Source: Bacillota bacterium
GTDB lineage: Bacteria > Bacillota > Clostridia > Christensenellales > Aristaeellaceae
NCBI GenBank assembly: GCA_023460055.1
Contig: JAEWRJ010000051.1
Span: 1-18,402 of the forward strand
Reading direction: 5' to 3'
DNA: 18,402 nt
In this document: piece by piece, positions 7,507 through 16,008 of the stretch
Position numbering within the stretch: position 1 is the first letter of the stretch
Layout of the letters: each line of letters begins with the position of its first letter
Notes under the pieces: model-generated
What the model saw: the letters and a program-made list of their open reading frames with translations, nothing else
What the model was told of the DNA's origin: nothing
Database searches by the model: none
Translations under genes and position numbers: made by a program

Positions 7507-8982
7507 TTATTGCTGGGTGGGGGTTCCGGGGTTCATCATGCTCCCCAGGATGGTCAGCATCATCGGCCCTTCCTCAGGCAGAACAGTCACCAGCCGCTCA
7601 AGGAGCTGGGGCAGAGCGGTCTGCAGAGCGGCCATGATCTCATTCCCGGACTCTTCTGACATCTCCTCGGACAGGGCTATCTTTTTGAGCCCCTCGCGGG
7701 ATGGCGCAACAAACCCTTCCGTGCTCTCATAGCCCTTGCTGGTCACGGTCAACAGGGGGCCGGCGCCAAACGCGCTGAGGATGAAGGAACCGTCTGATGC
7801 ATACTCGCCGCTGATGTTCGCGCCGCCGTCAATGGCCATGCCGATCGAAATGCCCATCACATAGATATCAATGTTGCCCTTCATCGCCTCGCGGTTGGCG
7901 GCCTCGTCAGTTTTCTGGTTGAATGCCGCGTTAAGCAGCGTGGCATAAGGCTGCGTGCCGTCCAGTACACCCTGCCGGGTCGCGGCCCAGTCAACCGGAC
8001 CTTCGGTCTGCGCGGTGCTGTCAGGCAACAGCAGGGAGAAGCGCATATCCTCTCCGTTGTCACCGGGAAGTACGGCCAGTGTCAGCAAGGCGGCAGGTTT
8101 TTCATCTGCCAGTATTTCGGCTTCAATTTGCGCAGCTTCGGATTCATTGGCAGTGTAGACTGTCAGGTCGGCAAGCTTCTTGTCTTCATTCGCCTTCATA
8201 TCCGCAATGCCCGTTTCCAGTTCCTTGATCATCTCCTCGGAACCGGGGACAGGCTGCCCCATTGCTTCCGCGTTCACCGCGCCGCTCTTCAGGGCCGTGT
8301 CCAGCTGCTCCTGCAGGGGCTTGTCTTCCTTAAACAGCTTCAGCATCCCCTCCAGCATATCAGCCACCTGATGGCTGCGCAGCTCAAGGGATACTTTGCT
8401 GTCAAAGGTGCCGGAGCCTTCAAGCGCGAAACTGCCCTCCTCAAGGGAAGCTTTCGCGAGCAGTTCGTCATTGATAAATGTCATCGCAACCTCGGCGTAG
8501 GCACCTAAATTGCCAAGCAAGTTCTGCGCGTCTTCCAGCTGAGGGGTGAAGGAGCCCATCAGGTTCGAGGGCAGGCTGAGCTCGATCCCCGGCAACAGAT
8601 TGGTCAGGGCGAAGCCGTCCTCAGCGTCAATCGAGGCAAAAACGTTGAACAGCTCGCCGGTTTCGCTGCCTACGCTGAGATAGGCGGCCTTCCCGTCGGT
8701 CACAACGCTGGCCGTCAGTTTCCTCAGAGCGCCCAGCACAGTATTGAGGATCGCCGTCTGCGCGTCCTGGCCATCCTGGGAAGACATGCCGGTGAACATG
8801 GCTAAGATGCTGTTGAGCGACTCTGAGTTAACATCGATATTGGTTTCAGTTTTGATCCTGCCGCCGCGGGCGAATACTTCCGCCTCTGCCCCAGCGGGTG
8901 CCTGGGCGTGAGCGCTCAGACCGGTCAACATCAGCAGAACGGCCATCATCATGGCAGCGATACGTTTCAAATAATGATTCAT
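7507..8982 (-). CDS. Secreted protein of unknown function, third of a paralogous trio
   Basis: I do not recognise a named family. The 491-residue product begins with a clear signal peptide (MNHYLKR, then a hydrophobic core, cut expected after AHA near residue 26). There is no lipobox Cys and no C-terminal anchor. The body alternates strand-like segments (for example TASVVTDGKAAYLSV) with amphipathic helices and is rich in Ala, Glu, Leu and Met, with few Cys. The tail AALQTALPQLLERLVTVLPE resembles the tail of the first trio member. The domain may resemble lipid- or lipoprotein-binding LolA/LppX-like folds, but that is a guess from pattern only. GGAGGA precedes the ATG by about 8 bases. It has its own promoter and terminator, so it can be made separately from the two genes before it. 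Confidence 0.85.
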   Translation of the reverse strand: MNHYLKRIAAMMMAVLLMLTGLSAHAQAPAGAEAEVFARGGRIKTETNIDVNSESLNSILAMFTGMSSQDGQDAQTAILNTVLGALRKLTASVVTDGKAAYLSVGSETGELFNVFASIDAEDGFALTNLLPGIELSLPSNLMGSFTPQLEDAQNLLGNLGAYAEVAMTFINDELLAKASLEEGSFALEGSGTFDSKVSLELRSHQVADMLEGMLKLFKEDKPLQEQLDTALKSGAVNAEAMGQPVPGSEEMIKELETGIADMKANEDKKLADLTVYTANESEAAQIEAEILADEKPAALLTLAVLPGDNGEDMRFSLLLPDSTAQTEGPVDWAATRQGVLDGTQPYATLLNAAFNQKTDEAANREAMKGNIDIYVMGISIGMAIDGGANISGEYASDGSFILSAFGAGPLLTVTSKGYESTEGFVAPSREGLKKIALSEEMSEESGNEIMAALQTALPQLLERLVTVLPEEGPMMLTILGSMMNPGTPTQQ

Positions 8983-9048
8983 GTTGGCTTCCTCCTCAAT
9001 ATTACAGGCTTGTTATGGTATCGTTCAGACTTTCACAGCCTTGCGAAA

Positions 9049-9078
9049 ATTATACCCTATCCGGGGCTTATGAATCAA
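9049..9078 (-). promoter_or_regulatory. Promoter of the third secreted-protein gene
   Basis: A perfect TATAAT -10 box (9049-9054) and a TTGATT -35 box (9073-9078) are 18 bases apart on the minus strand, in the 116-base gap between the second and third trio genes. The expected start near 9042 leaves a leader of about 60 bases. Confidence 0.72.
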
Positions 9079-9098
9079 GCAGGCGCTTATTCCTCTTA

Positions 9099-10652
9099 TC
9101 ATGGCTTGGGCATGAGGAACGCGACACCCAGACGGGTAACTGCCGCCAGAAGATCCGCTTGAAGCGCTGTCTTCTGCCGGGCCAGCTCGCTTTCATTCAT
9201 GCGGTCAAGACGGATGGCACCCGCTGCCTCCACAGAGGGGATCAGCCAGGGGGCAGCAGAGCCGCCCGAGACAGATGCTTCGATCTTCGATTCGTTGGAC
9301 ATATCCTGCCAGGAGAATGTTCCTTCAAAGCGGGTAGCCGATCGGGTATCCGCCCCGGAAGAAAGCGTTACCTTCAGCGTCATCGATTGGTCGCCTTCCC
9401 CCTCTATATTCTGAGGCTTGATGAGCAGGCTGTACTCCTGCGCGCGGGTGTACTGGCGCGTCTGCGCGTCCTGCTCTTCGATCCCCTGGTCATAAGATAG
9501 GTTAAACTCATATGTCCGTTCATCATTCTCCTCGCCTGTCTGCACAGTGAAGCCCTCGGTTCCTTCAGGCTCAGTTCGGATCAGGAGCGTACCGGTGAAG
9601 CTATGCATCGAACCGCCGGGATCATCCGCCACAGGTCCGCCCTCAAAGCTGAGGCTGTAGAAACTGCCCTGGGCCTGCCCTGCCGCCTTGGGCTGCATGG
9701 CGATCTCAAGCAGCGTTTTATCGCTGTCGCTGCCTGCCGCCTCCAGGCGGTAATGGATACTGTCAATACCGCGCGTTCCGCCCATCGGCAGGGTCATATC
9801 ATCAAGCAGGGTACGTCCGGCCGCGTTATAGCGGCGGGAAATGCTCACATTGCCCGATACAGGCAGCCTGTCAATGGCCGCGCTGAAACCCTGCAGCATC
9901 GAGGGCTCCAGATAAGCCGAGGATTCTGCGGCAGTCATGACCTCCCTCAGCAAGCCCAACAGGGTGCGGTTGGCGTACAGATCCGCAAGCATCGTCTTCA
10001 TCCGGGCCTTCAGGTCAGCCATCGGTACGGTGATGGTGTTCACAGTGATCAGCTGGTTTTGGGCGTCACGCTCAGTGGAGACGCGCGTATAGCCCTGCAG
10101 CCAGAGGCTGAGCTTATCGCTCACCGATTTCAGCTGCGCGTCAGCCTGCTTGCGCCACTCCAGATCAGCCCCATAGACCGCGTAGATCGCGCGCTCCAGG
10201 CCCGGCCAGGCGGTCCCGCGGTCCATCAGCAGATCAAGCAGAAGCCCGTCGCCGCGGGCGGAAGCATAGCTCTTCCCACCAAACAGGCTGGATGTGAAGG
10301 ATTCAAGCACACCGTCGGAAGTATGCCGGAGATCCGCCAGCGTCACGCCGGCTCGGCTGAGCGTGAGGGTCATATCCTCCTTGCCGCGGTTGCCGCTGCC
10401 TGCGCCTTGAACGCTCTTGATGTCCAGCCGGGAACCGGATAAAAGGGCTTTCAACAGGGTATTCATCTGCTCGTCCAGAACGGACAGGTTCAAATCGCTC
10501 GAGGCGGAAAAATCCGCGGTCACAGTCAAACCCGAGCCGTTTTGCAGCTGCAAAGCGAGTTTTTCATCCAGGGTCATGACTTCGCTCGCGAAAGCAGAAG
10601 AGGCGCTGAGCGCCAGCAAGGCCGACAGAAGCAGGGCAATGGTTCTTTTCAT
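9099..10652 (-). CDS. Secreted protein of unknown function, second of a paralogous trio
   Basis: This is a 517-residue exported protein. The signal peptide runs MKRTIALLLSALLALSASSAFA, with cleavage expected after AFA at residue 22; there is no lipobox. The body follows the same order as the first trio member: an early strand (GLTVTADFS), helices, a strand-helix unit (VNTITVPMADLKARMKTML), a middle strand block (ISRRYNAAGRTLLDDMTLPM) and late strands (EYSLLIKPQ, MTLKVTLSS), ending in a helix. I know no function for it. AAGGAGG precedes the ATG by 7 bases and adjoins the stop codon of the upstream gene only 12 bases away, so the two are translated from one message. No terminator is evident after it, so read-through into the third gene is possible. 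Confidence 0.85.
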   Translation of the reverse strand: MKRTIALLLSALLALSASSAFASEVMTLDEKLALQLQNGSGLTVTADFSASSDLNLSVLDEQMNTLLKALLSGSRLDIKSVQGAGSGNRGKEDMTLTLSRAGVTLADLRHTSDGVLESFTSSLFGGKSYASARGDGLLLDLLMDRGTAWPGLERAIYAVYGADLEWRKQADAQLKSVSDKLSLWLQGYTRVSTERDAQNQLITVNTITVPMADLKARMKTMLADLYANRTLLGLLREVMTAAESSAYLEPSMLQGFSAAIDRLPVSGNVSISRRYNAAGRTLLDDMTLPMGGTRGIDSIHYRLEAAGSDSDKTLLEIAMQPKAAGQAQGSFYSLSFEGGPVADDPGGSMHSFTGTLLIRTEPEGTEGFTVQTGEENDERTYEFNLSYDQGIEEQDAQTRQYTRAQEYSLLIKPQNIEGEGDQSMTLKVTLSSGADTRSATRFEGTFSWQDMSNESKIEASVSGGSAAPWLIPSVEAAGAIRLDRMNESELARQKTALQADLLAAVTRLGVAFLMPKP

Positions 10653-10664
10653 TAGGTAACCTCC

Positions 10665-12065
10665 TTAAAAAGCATCCTCAGTGACAAGAAATTCAGGTGT
10701 ACGTTCCGCTGCCGGAACAGCCTCGCCCTCCGTACGCAAAGTCCGGCCCATATCATGGAGAAGCAGCAGCCGCGCGGGCTCGGGAAAGTCCATCAGTACC
10801 TTTTTGACAAGGGGCAGCAGCGCTTGGGAGAGCGCCTCCTGCGCCTGCGGAAGCTCTGCGCGCAGATCATAGATCCGGGCAAGCGCGGCAGTCGGGGATG
10901 CATCGCCTTTCCCCATGACCGCGTTCAAAGCAACATCCAGACGTGTTTTGCCCGCGCGCTCGGACAATACGCGCACTTTCCCCCGCGCGCTTCCGCCTTC
11001 AAAAACAAGATCCGGCTCCAGCGTCAGGCGCAGGGCGCTTTCGCTTCCTCGCCTTTCCTCTGACCACAGGCCTCCGTAAACCCTTTCTCCGGAATCAGTA
11101 TCCGCCAGCTGCAGCCTGGCTGAACCCTTCAGGCTGTAGCGTTCTTCACCCATCCGGGAGACGAGAGATAAATCCGCGTTCACATCCCTTTCGTTAAAAG
11201 CCGCGGAAAGAGAGAGGTTCAAATCGTCCTTCCCCCTCACGGCGGGGGCCTTGATACTCAGATAAAGCCCCTTATTGTCCGAGTATCCGCCGGAAAAGCT
11301 CAGCTTGCGGGATACGCCGGAGGGCAGCAGGACAGTGGAAGCCATCTGCCACCCCATCGGCTCTCCCTGCTGGTCAAGCAAACGCTTCATCGTCACGGGT
11401 TTTTCAAAGCTCAGACTCTCAAGCGCATCCCTAACATTCATCGGCAGTCCCCGGAGGACGAAGTCAAGCTCTTTTTTCAGCGCGGGCCATATGGCGTTCC
11501 ATTCCTGCGGCTCCAGCCTGTACTCAAGCCTTCGGGGAGAGGTTCCGACATTTTTCACAGCCGCGCTGCGCTTGACTTCCCTGGCATAGGGGGCAAGCAA
11601 TCCCAGGGCTTCATCCGGCAGGTCGCGAAGCACGGATGCATCAGGCAATTGAAGGAGCCAGCCAAAGTCTGGCCCTTTCTCCCCCAAAAGGAGACTTAAA
11701 ATATCCTCTCCCGCCGATCCTTCGAACCCCAGGTCTTCCAGCGTCAGAAGGCGTTTGCCTTCGCGCTCCGCTTCCGACAGCGAAAGGAGCTCTTCCCCCA
11801 ACCTGTTTACTCGCAGAGCATAACCAGCCTTTGAAAAAAACACCCGCATGGACGCGTCCTTCAGCCACTCCGCAAAGGCAGGCAAACTGCCGGCTGACAG
11901 CTCTTTCCACTCACCCAATTCAGCGGTTAGCGTAAGGCTCAGGTCATCACCCTGCTCATAAGCGGCGGAAAGCTCATTAAACCCGCGCGGCTCTAAAGCC
12001 AAAACCTCAAAAACGGGCAGGAGAAGCCCCATGATCAGCGCGGTCAGTCTTACGAATCGCGTCAC
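10665..12065 (-). CDS. Secreted protein of unknown function, first of a paralogous trio (GTG start)
   Basis: The chosen start is GTG at 12065, giving 466 residues: TRFVR, a hydrophobic stretch LTALIMGLLLPVFEVLA, and likely cleavage after VLA. AAGGAGA stands 7 bases before this GTG. The only upstream ATG starts, from 12167, would overlap the end of uvrC and put about 34 charged residues before the signal peptide, so they are rejected. The body is strand- and helix-rich: DDLSLTLTAELG near the N-terminus, RRLEYRLEPQEWNAIWPALK in the middle, then MKRLLDQQGEPMGWQ and a C-terminal helix EALSQALLPLVKKVLMDFPE. These segments line up in order with the second trio member. The function is unknown. It lies 64 bases after uvrC with no clear promoter or terminator in the gap, so it may be read from the uvrC message. 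Confidence 0.82.
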   Translation of the reverse strand: MTRFVRLTALIMGLLLPVFEVLALEPRGFNELSAAYEQGDDLSLTLTAELGEWKELSAGSLPAFAEWLKDASMRVFFSKAGYALRVNRLGEELLSLSEAEREGKRLLTLEDLGFEGSAGEDILSLLLGEKGPDFGWLLQLPDASVLRDLPDEALGLLAPYAREVKRSAAVKNVGTSPRRLEYRLEPQEWNAIWPALKKELDFVLRGLPMNVRDALESLSFEKPVTMKRLLDQQGEPMGWQMASTVLLPSGVSRKLSFSGGYSDNKGLYLSIKAPAVRGKDDLNLSLSAAFNERDVNADLSLVSRMGEERYSLKGSARLQLADTDSGERVYGGLWSEERRGSESALRLTLEPDLVFEGGSARGKVRVLSERAGKTRLDVALNAVMGKGDASPTAALARIYDLRAELPQAQEALSQALLPLVKKVLMDFPEPARLLLLHDMGRTLRTEGEAVPAAERTPEFLVTEDAF

Positions 12066-12072
12066 TCTCTTC

Positions 12073-12079
12073 TCTCCTT
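12073..12079 (-). promoter_or_regulatory. Ribosome binding site that fixes a GTG start
   Basis: AAGGAGA on the minus strand lies 7 bases before GTG at 12065. No ATG in the same frame is comparably placed, so this site decides the start of the first secreted-protein gene. Confidence 0.75.
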
Positions 12080-12129
12080 CCGCTATATAACGGCCGCGAA
12101 GGTCCGATTCATGCCTGGCACTGTATATT

Positions 12130-13962
12130 TTATGCCGGATCGATTTGGGCATCGGCGTGAAGGGCAAGGTACAGGTTCCGGGCGGCGGGAGCCGGTATAC
12201 CCTTCACCTTCATCAGTTCTTCTTCTGTTGCCTCTCCGATCGCCTTCATCGTGCGAAAATGCGCCAGCAGTGCGCGCCGCCTGCCCGGGCCGATCCCCGG
12301 CACATCCTCAAGGCGGGAGTGCACACCGGACTTCGCGCGCAGATTGCGGTGATGGGTGATGGCAAAGCGATGGCTTTCATCGCGAACACGCTGGATCAGG
12401 TGCAGGGCTGGGCTTCTCGCGTCCAGCCGGATAGGCTCCGGACGATCCGGCAGATAGATCTCCTCCAGCCGCTTGGCCAGCCCGAACATCGGCACCTCAA
12501 TGCCGGTGGCCAGCATCGCGGCGCGCGCGAATCGCAGCTGCTCCGGTCCGCCGTCCACCAGCACCAGATCAGGCAGAGGCCAGCGCTCCTCCTCCTTTTC
12601 CCGCTGGGTGCGAAGAAACCTGCGGCTCAGCACTTCGTTCATAGAGGCGAAGTCGTTGGCCCCTTCCACTGTCTTGATGCGGAAGTGACGGTACTCCTTC
12701 TTGGCCGGTTCACCGTCAATAAACACGACCATTGATGCCACAGACAGCGTGCCCTGGGTGTTGGATATATCAAAGCCCTCAATGCGGTGGGGTATAAAAT
12801 CAAGCTCCAGCGCCTCAGCCAATTCCCTGACCGCGCCAACGGTGCGCTCCTCTTTGATTTTTACATTGGCGTTGCGCTTGAGCAGCGCGTCTTCGGCGTT
12901 TTTCCTGGCGGTCAATACCAGCGCGCGCTTGTCTCCGCGCTGGGGTACCGTCAGCGTCACCGGGCCTTCCCTGCGCTCACGCAGCCAGGCTTCCAGATCC
13001 TCAACATCGCTGGCCGCTTCCATGATCACCTCGCGGGCAGGCATCCGGTCGCGGTAAAACTGAAGCAGGAAGGCGCTAAGCACTTCTTCAGGCTCCTCCT
13101 TGCCCTCGCGGGGCAGCGAGAAGGCGTCCGCCCCCAGCATCTTGCCCCCGCGGATATACATCACCTGGGCCATCGCGTCCAGTCCATCCTGCGCCAGGGC
13201 GATGATGTCCTGCTGAACGGCGTCCGCACGCTGAACATTCTGCTGCTCCATCAAGCCCCGGATATCCCGGATGCAGTCGCGCAGCTCACCCGCCCGCTCA
13301 TACTGCATATGGCGGGCGGCTTTCATCATGTCCTCGCGCAATTGATCGATCACGGGCTGGTATTTGCCGCGCAGGAAGCCCAGCACCTTTTCCACCGCAT
13401 CGCGGTACTCATCCTGGGTGCATTTGCCCGCGCACGGACCCAGGCACTGCCCGATGTCGTAGTTGATGCAGGGCCGGATCGGCCTGGCCAGCGGCAGCTT
13501 CAGCTTGCAGGTGCGCAACGGAAAAGCGCGGCGCAGCAGGTCCATCACCTGCCGGATCGCGTTCGCGCCGATATAGGGGCCGAAATACTTAGCGCCGTCA
13601 TCCTGCGGCTGTCTGGCGATACTCAGGCGCGGATAGGGCTCATTCAGATCGATCCGGATGTAGGGATAGCGCTTGTCATCCTTGAGGAGTATGTTGTAAT
13701 AAGGCTTATGCAGCTTGATCAGGTTGCTCTCAAGCAGCAAAGCCTCCAGATTGGTATTGCAGATCATGATGTCAAAATCATCAATGTGACTGATCATCGC
13801 CGCCACCTTAGGCGTATGCGCCGTCTGGCGGAAATAGCTGCTCACCCGGTTTTTCAGGCTGATCGCCTTGCCGACATAGATGATTTTGTCCTCTTGCTTC
13901 ATCAGGTAACAGCCGGGGCTGTCCGGCAGAAGACTCAGCTTGAGGCGGATATTGTCATTCAT
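12130..13962 (-). CDS. uvrC: Excinuclease ABC subunit C
   Basis: UvrC makes the two cuts around a DNA lesion in nucleotide excision repair, after loading by UvrA and UvrB. The 610-residue product is complete. The GIY-YIG nuclease domain (3' cut) has GCYLM (17-21), IIYVGKA and the metal-site Glu78. A Cys cluster (152, 165, 173, 177, with 181 nearby) matches the positions that hold an iron-sulfur cluster in E. coli UvrC. The UVR motif that binds UvrB spans about 204-239. The RNase H-like domain (5' cut) shows Asp398 (GFDISNTQG), Asp470 (LVLVDGGPEQL) and His537 (THHRN). Two helix-hairpin-helix motifs close the protein (VPGIGPGRRRALL and VKGIPAPAARN). Its ATG overlaps the TGA of the preceding gene, indicating coupled translation. 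Confidence 0.98.
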   Translation of the reverse strand: MNDNIRLKLSLLPDSPGCYLMKQEDKIIYVGKAISLKNRVSSYFRQTAHTPKVAAMISHIDDFDIMICNTNLEALLLESNLIKLHKPYYNILLKDDKRYPYIRIDLNEPYPRLSIARQPQDDGAKYFGPYIGANAIRQVMDLLRRAFPLRTCKLKLPLARPIRPCINYDIGQCLGPCAGKCTQDEYRDAVEKVLGFLRGKYQPVIDQLREDMMKAARHMQYERAGELRDCIRDIRGLMEQQNVQRADAVQQDIIALAQDGLDAMAQVMYIRGGKMLGADAFSLPREGKEEPEEVLSAFLLQFYRDRMPAREVIMEAASDVEDLEAWLRERREGPVTLTVPQRGDKRALVLTARKNAEDALLKRNANVKIKEERTVGAVRELAEALELDFIPHRIEGFDISNTQGTLSVASMVVFIDGEPAKKEYRHFRIKTVEGANDFASMNEVLSRRFLRTQREKEEERWPLPDLVLVDGGPEQLRFARAAMLATGIEVPMFGLAKRLEEIYLPDRPEPIRLDARSPALHLIQRVRDESHRFAITHHRNLRAKSGVHSRLEDVPGIGPGRRRALLAHFRTMKAIGEATEEELMKVKGIPAPAARNLYLALHADAQIDPA

Positions 13963-14279
13963 TCCTTGGTGTCAATGACCTCGTCTATCGCGTCGTCAAT
14001 GAATACGGTGCGGGCGGCTTTGATCAACGCCTCCATCAGGTCATCCTCTACGGGCAGGAAGTCTTCCACTTCCTCCCCATCCTCGTCCTTGGAGACCTGC
14101 ACCAGCATCACATACAGACGGTCGTCGCTGTCAGAACCCTCATCGTCCTCGCTGTCGATCTGGCGCAGCAGCACATATTCCTCCCCATTGTAGTAGAAAT
14201 AGCGCTCCACCTTGAGCAGCATGGGGTTGCCCTCATCATCTTCCCCTTCAATGATATCCAGGCGTTCTTCATCCGTCAT
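13959..14279 (-). CDS. DUF1292 family protein (YrzB-like)
   Basis: The product is a small, very acidic cytoplasmic protein of 106 residues with the DUF1292 pattern: an acidic N-terminus, then NPMLLKVERYFYYNGEEYVLL, then acidic loops and a strand (LYVMLVQV). The family is common in Firmicutes and has no established function. Two in-frame ATGs are 6 bases apart. AGGAGG is only 2 bases from the first (14285) but 8 bases from the second (14279), so MTDEERLDI is taken as the true start. The stop codon overlaps the uvrC ATG (ATGA), so this gene and uvrC form a coupled pair. Confidence 0.9.
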   Translation of the reverse strand: MTDEERLDIIEGEDDEGNPMLLKVERYFYYNGEEYVLLRQIDSEDDEGSDSDDRLYVMLVQVSKDEDGEEVEDFLPVEDDLMEALIKAARTVFIDDAIDEVIDTKE

Positions 14280-14287
14280 GTCCATAT

Positions 14288-14293
14288 CCTCCT
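14288..14293 (-). promoter_or_regulatory. Ribosome binding site deciding the DUF1292 start
   Basis: A perfect AGGAGG sits 8 bases before the ATG at 14279 and only 2 bases before the ATG at 14285, which favours the shorter protein. Confidence 0.8.
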
Positions 14294-14312
14294 TTACAGG
14301 CTCTGTCTATAC

Positions 14313-14341
14313 AATATACCCCGATCAGAAACGGATGCCCA
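14313..14341 (-). promoter_or_regulatory. Candidate promoter of the DUF1292-uvrC unit
   Basis: On the minus strand a TATATT -10 box (14313-14318) lies 17 bases from TGGGCA (14336-14341), which matches the -35 consensus at 4 of 6 positions and falls in the end of the upstream permease gene. The gap between the genes is only about 45 bases, so read-through from the permease is also possible. Confidence 0.45.
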
Positions 14342-15095
14342 GCACATCCATCAAGAGCTTGCCCATCAATAGCGCCAGCACCAGGATCAGGATGCCGCGG
14401 ATCACCCGGCTGCCCTTGGTAATCGCAAGGGTCGATCCCAGATAGTTGCCCGCCATGCCGAAGGCGGCGGCGGGAATGGCCAGCGCGTAGAGCACATGCC
14501 CGCTGAGGGCAAGGTTTAGAAGCGCCGCCACATTGCTGCCCAGATTGACCAGCCGGGCAGCGCCGGACCCCATCAGGGCTTCCATGCCGATCACCGATAC
14601 AAACAGCAGCTGCAAAAAGGTACCGGTTCCCGGCCCCACCAGCCCATCATACAGGCCGATCAGCGCGCCGATCGCGAAGCAAGCGGGCAGCCTGCGCTTC
14701 TCACCCACCAAATCTCGGGGCTTGAGCGCATCCTTGTTGAGCAGCACAAAAGCCGCTACGATCGGCAGGGCAATCAGCACGCTCAGCTTGATCACCCGCG
14801 CGTCCATGCGCTTCATCAGCTCCGCTCCCAGAAAACTGAAGGGAACCGAGCCCATCAGTGCCCACAGCCCCTCCTTCCAGGGGATGCTGCGGTTTGCGGC
14901 ATAGCGGCCTGTGGCCACCGCCGTTCCAAAGAAGGCGCTCATCTTGTTGGTCCCCGCCGCCATATCAGGGGGCAGGCCGATCAGATAGTAGGCCGGCAGG
15001 GAGATCAATCCCCCGCCTCCGGCGATGCTGTCAATGAAACCCGCGAGGAATACCAAAGGAAGGATGATCAGGTAGCTTTCGAGGTTCAGCGCCAT
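14325..15095 (-). CDS. TSUP (TauE/SafE, former DUF81) family membrane permease
   Basis: This is a 256-residue integral membrane protein with about eight hydrophobic segments. The first repeat has the family hallmark AGFIDSIAGGGGLISLP followed by GTNK; the second repeat has the matching IGLYDGLVGPGTGTFLQ. TSUP proteins move small organic or sulfur-containing anions such as sulfite, sulfoacetate or taurine-related compounds across the cytoplasmic membrane; the substrate here cannot be told from sequence. GGAGG lies 8 bases before the ATG. The gene starts 22 bases after the stop of the alpha/beta hydrolase gene, so the two are probably co-transcribed and the permease might handle a product of that enzyme (inference). 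Confidence 0.92.
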   Translation of the reverse strand: MALNLESYLIILPLVFLAGFIDSIAGGGGLISLPAYYLIGLPPDMAAGTNKMSAFFGTAVATGRYAANRSIPWKEGLWALMGSVPFSFLGAELMKRMDARVIKLSVLIALPIVAAFVLLNKDALKPRDLVGEKRRLPACFAIGALIGLYDGLVGPGTGTFLQLLFVSVIGMEALMGSGAARLVNLGSNVAALLNLALSGHVLYALAIPAAAFGMAGNYLGSTLAITKGSRVIRGILILVLALLMGKLLMDVLGIRF

Positions 15096-15117
15096 GCGGA
15101 TGGCCTCCGTCGGTGAA

Positions 15118-15969
15118 TTACAGGGTTTCCTGCAGGTATTGATAGATGATTTCGTGCAATTGGCCGCTCCAGAAGCTCCCCTCGTGCGGCGCGTTCTTTA
15201 CGCGGATCAGGTGCGCCCGATGCCCGGACCGCTTCAGCGCATGGTACATTTTTTCGCTCTGATCAAAGGGTACCAGCTCATCCGCGTCGCCGTGCGCCAG
15301 CAGAACGGGCGGACACATCTTGTCCTTCCTGATCTCAAGAATGGGGCTCATCGCGTGGGCTACATATTGCGGGTCCGACTTTCCGATCAGCCCTTCAAAG
15401 GCCGGATGCTGGGCCATCATCTGATACTGCTCCATCACCATCGCGGTGATATCGCATGGGGCGAAGCAAGCGATCACGGTCTTCACCGCGTCGGAGAAAC
15501 CGGCATGCTCCTCTGTCCGGTAGCGCGGATCATCCCCTGTGAGGCCGACCAGCAGGGCTGTATTGCCGCCGGAGGAAGTGCCGAACATCGCCACGCGCTC
15601 GGGATCTATCCCAAAGCGTTCCGCGTTCGCCCGCAGAAAGCGGATCGCCGCCTTGGTATCCTGCAGGTAGGCGGGAAAGGGATGCCCCTGGCTTGAGCTC
15701 CTGTGGGTCAGGGTCGCCACAGCATAGCCCTTCTGCGCGTAGCGCGACAGCTGCGGGATCTCATAGTTGAGGTCCGGGCTTGTCCACGCGCTGCCCTGCA
15801 AAAAGACGATCAGCGGCCTCCTGGCCGGCGCTTGGACCTCCTGCTGCCAGGGTCTGATCAGCGTCAGCGTCTGTCCGGTCTGCTCGGAGTAGACGATGTT
15901 CTGCTCCAGCCCCGCCATTCCGGCGAGCAAGGGATTATTGTCAAGGGTGATCATTTCCGCGATGGCCAT
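15118..15969 (-). CDS. Alpha/beta hydrolase, BD-FAE/esterase-like
   Basis: The product is a 283-residue cytoplasmic alpha/beta hydrolase with no signal peptide. The nucleophile Ser132 lies in GTSSGG; the likely acid is in HGDADELVP (Asp228 or Asp230) and the His in NAPHEGSFW (His262). A strand ending FLQGSAW takes the place of the usual HGGG/HGGAW oxyanion-hole motif. The layout fits the BD-FAE and carboxylesterase-lipase group that cleaves ester bonds of small or carbohydrate-linked substrates; the true substrate is unknown. The frame is open to a Met at 15999, but GGAGG 7 bases before the Met at 15969 decides the start. It is the first gene of a pair with the TSUP permease. Confidence 0.88.
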   Translation of the reverse strand: MAIAEMITLDNNPLLAGMAGLEQNIVYSEQTGQTLTLIRPWQQEVQAPARRPLIVFLQGSAWTSPDLNYEIPQLSRYAQKGYAVATLTHRSSSQGHPFPAYLQDTKAAIRFLRANAERFGIDPERVAMFGTSSGGNTALLVGLTGDDPRYRTEEHAGFSDAVKTVIACFAPCDITAMVMEQYQMMAQHPAFEGLIGKSDPQYVAHAMSPILEIRKDKMCPPVLLAHGDADELVPFDQSEKMYHALKRSGHRAHLIRVKNAPHEGSFWSGQLHEIIYQYLQETL

Positions 15970-15976
15970 AATAAAT

Positions 15977-15981
15977 CCTCC
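15977..15981 (-). promoter_or_regulatory. Ribosome binding site deciding the hydrolase start
   Basis: GGAGG is 7 bases before the ATG at 15969. The longer alternative from 15999 has no comparably well placed site. Confidence 0.75.
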
Positions 15982-16008
15982 GTTTGGTGCTCCTAACAAC
16001 GCAATTCC

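Noticed and set aside
12066..12167. Longer ATG start of the first secreted protein, overlapping uvrC
   Set aside because: It would bury the signal peptide behind about 34 charged residues; the GTG at 12065 has a well placed ribosome site.
12787..14193. A 468-codon open frame on the plus strand opposite uvrC and the DUF1292 gene
   Set aside because: It is a shadow of the GC-rich uvrC coding strand: no family resemblance, no ribosome site at its ATG, and it lies opposite a fully conserved gene.
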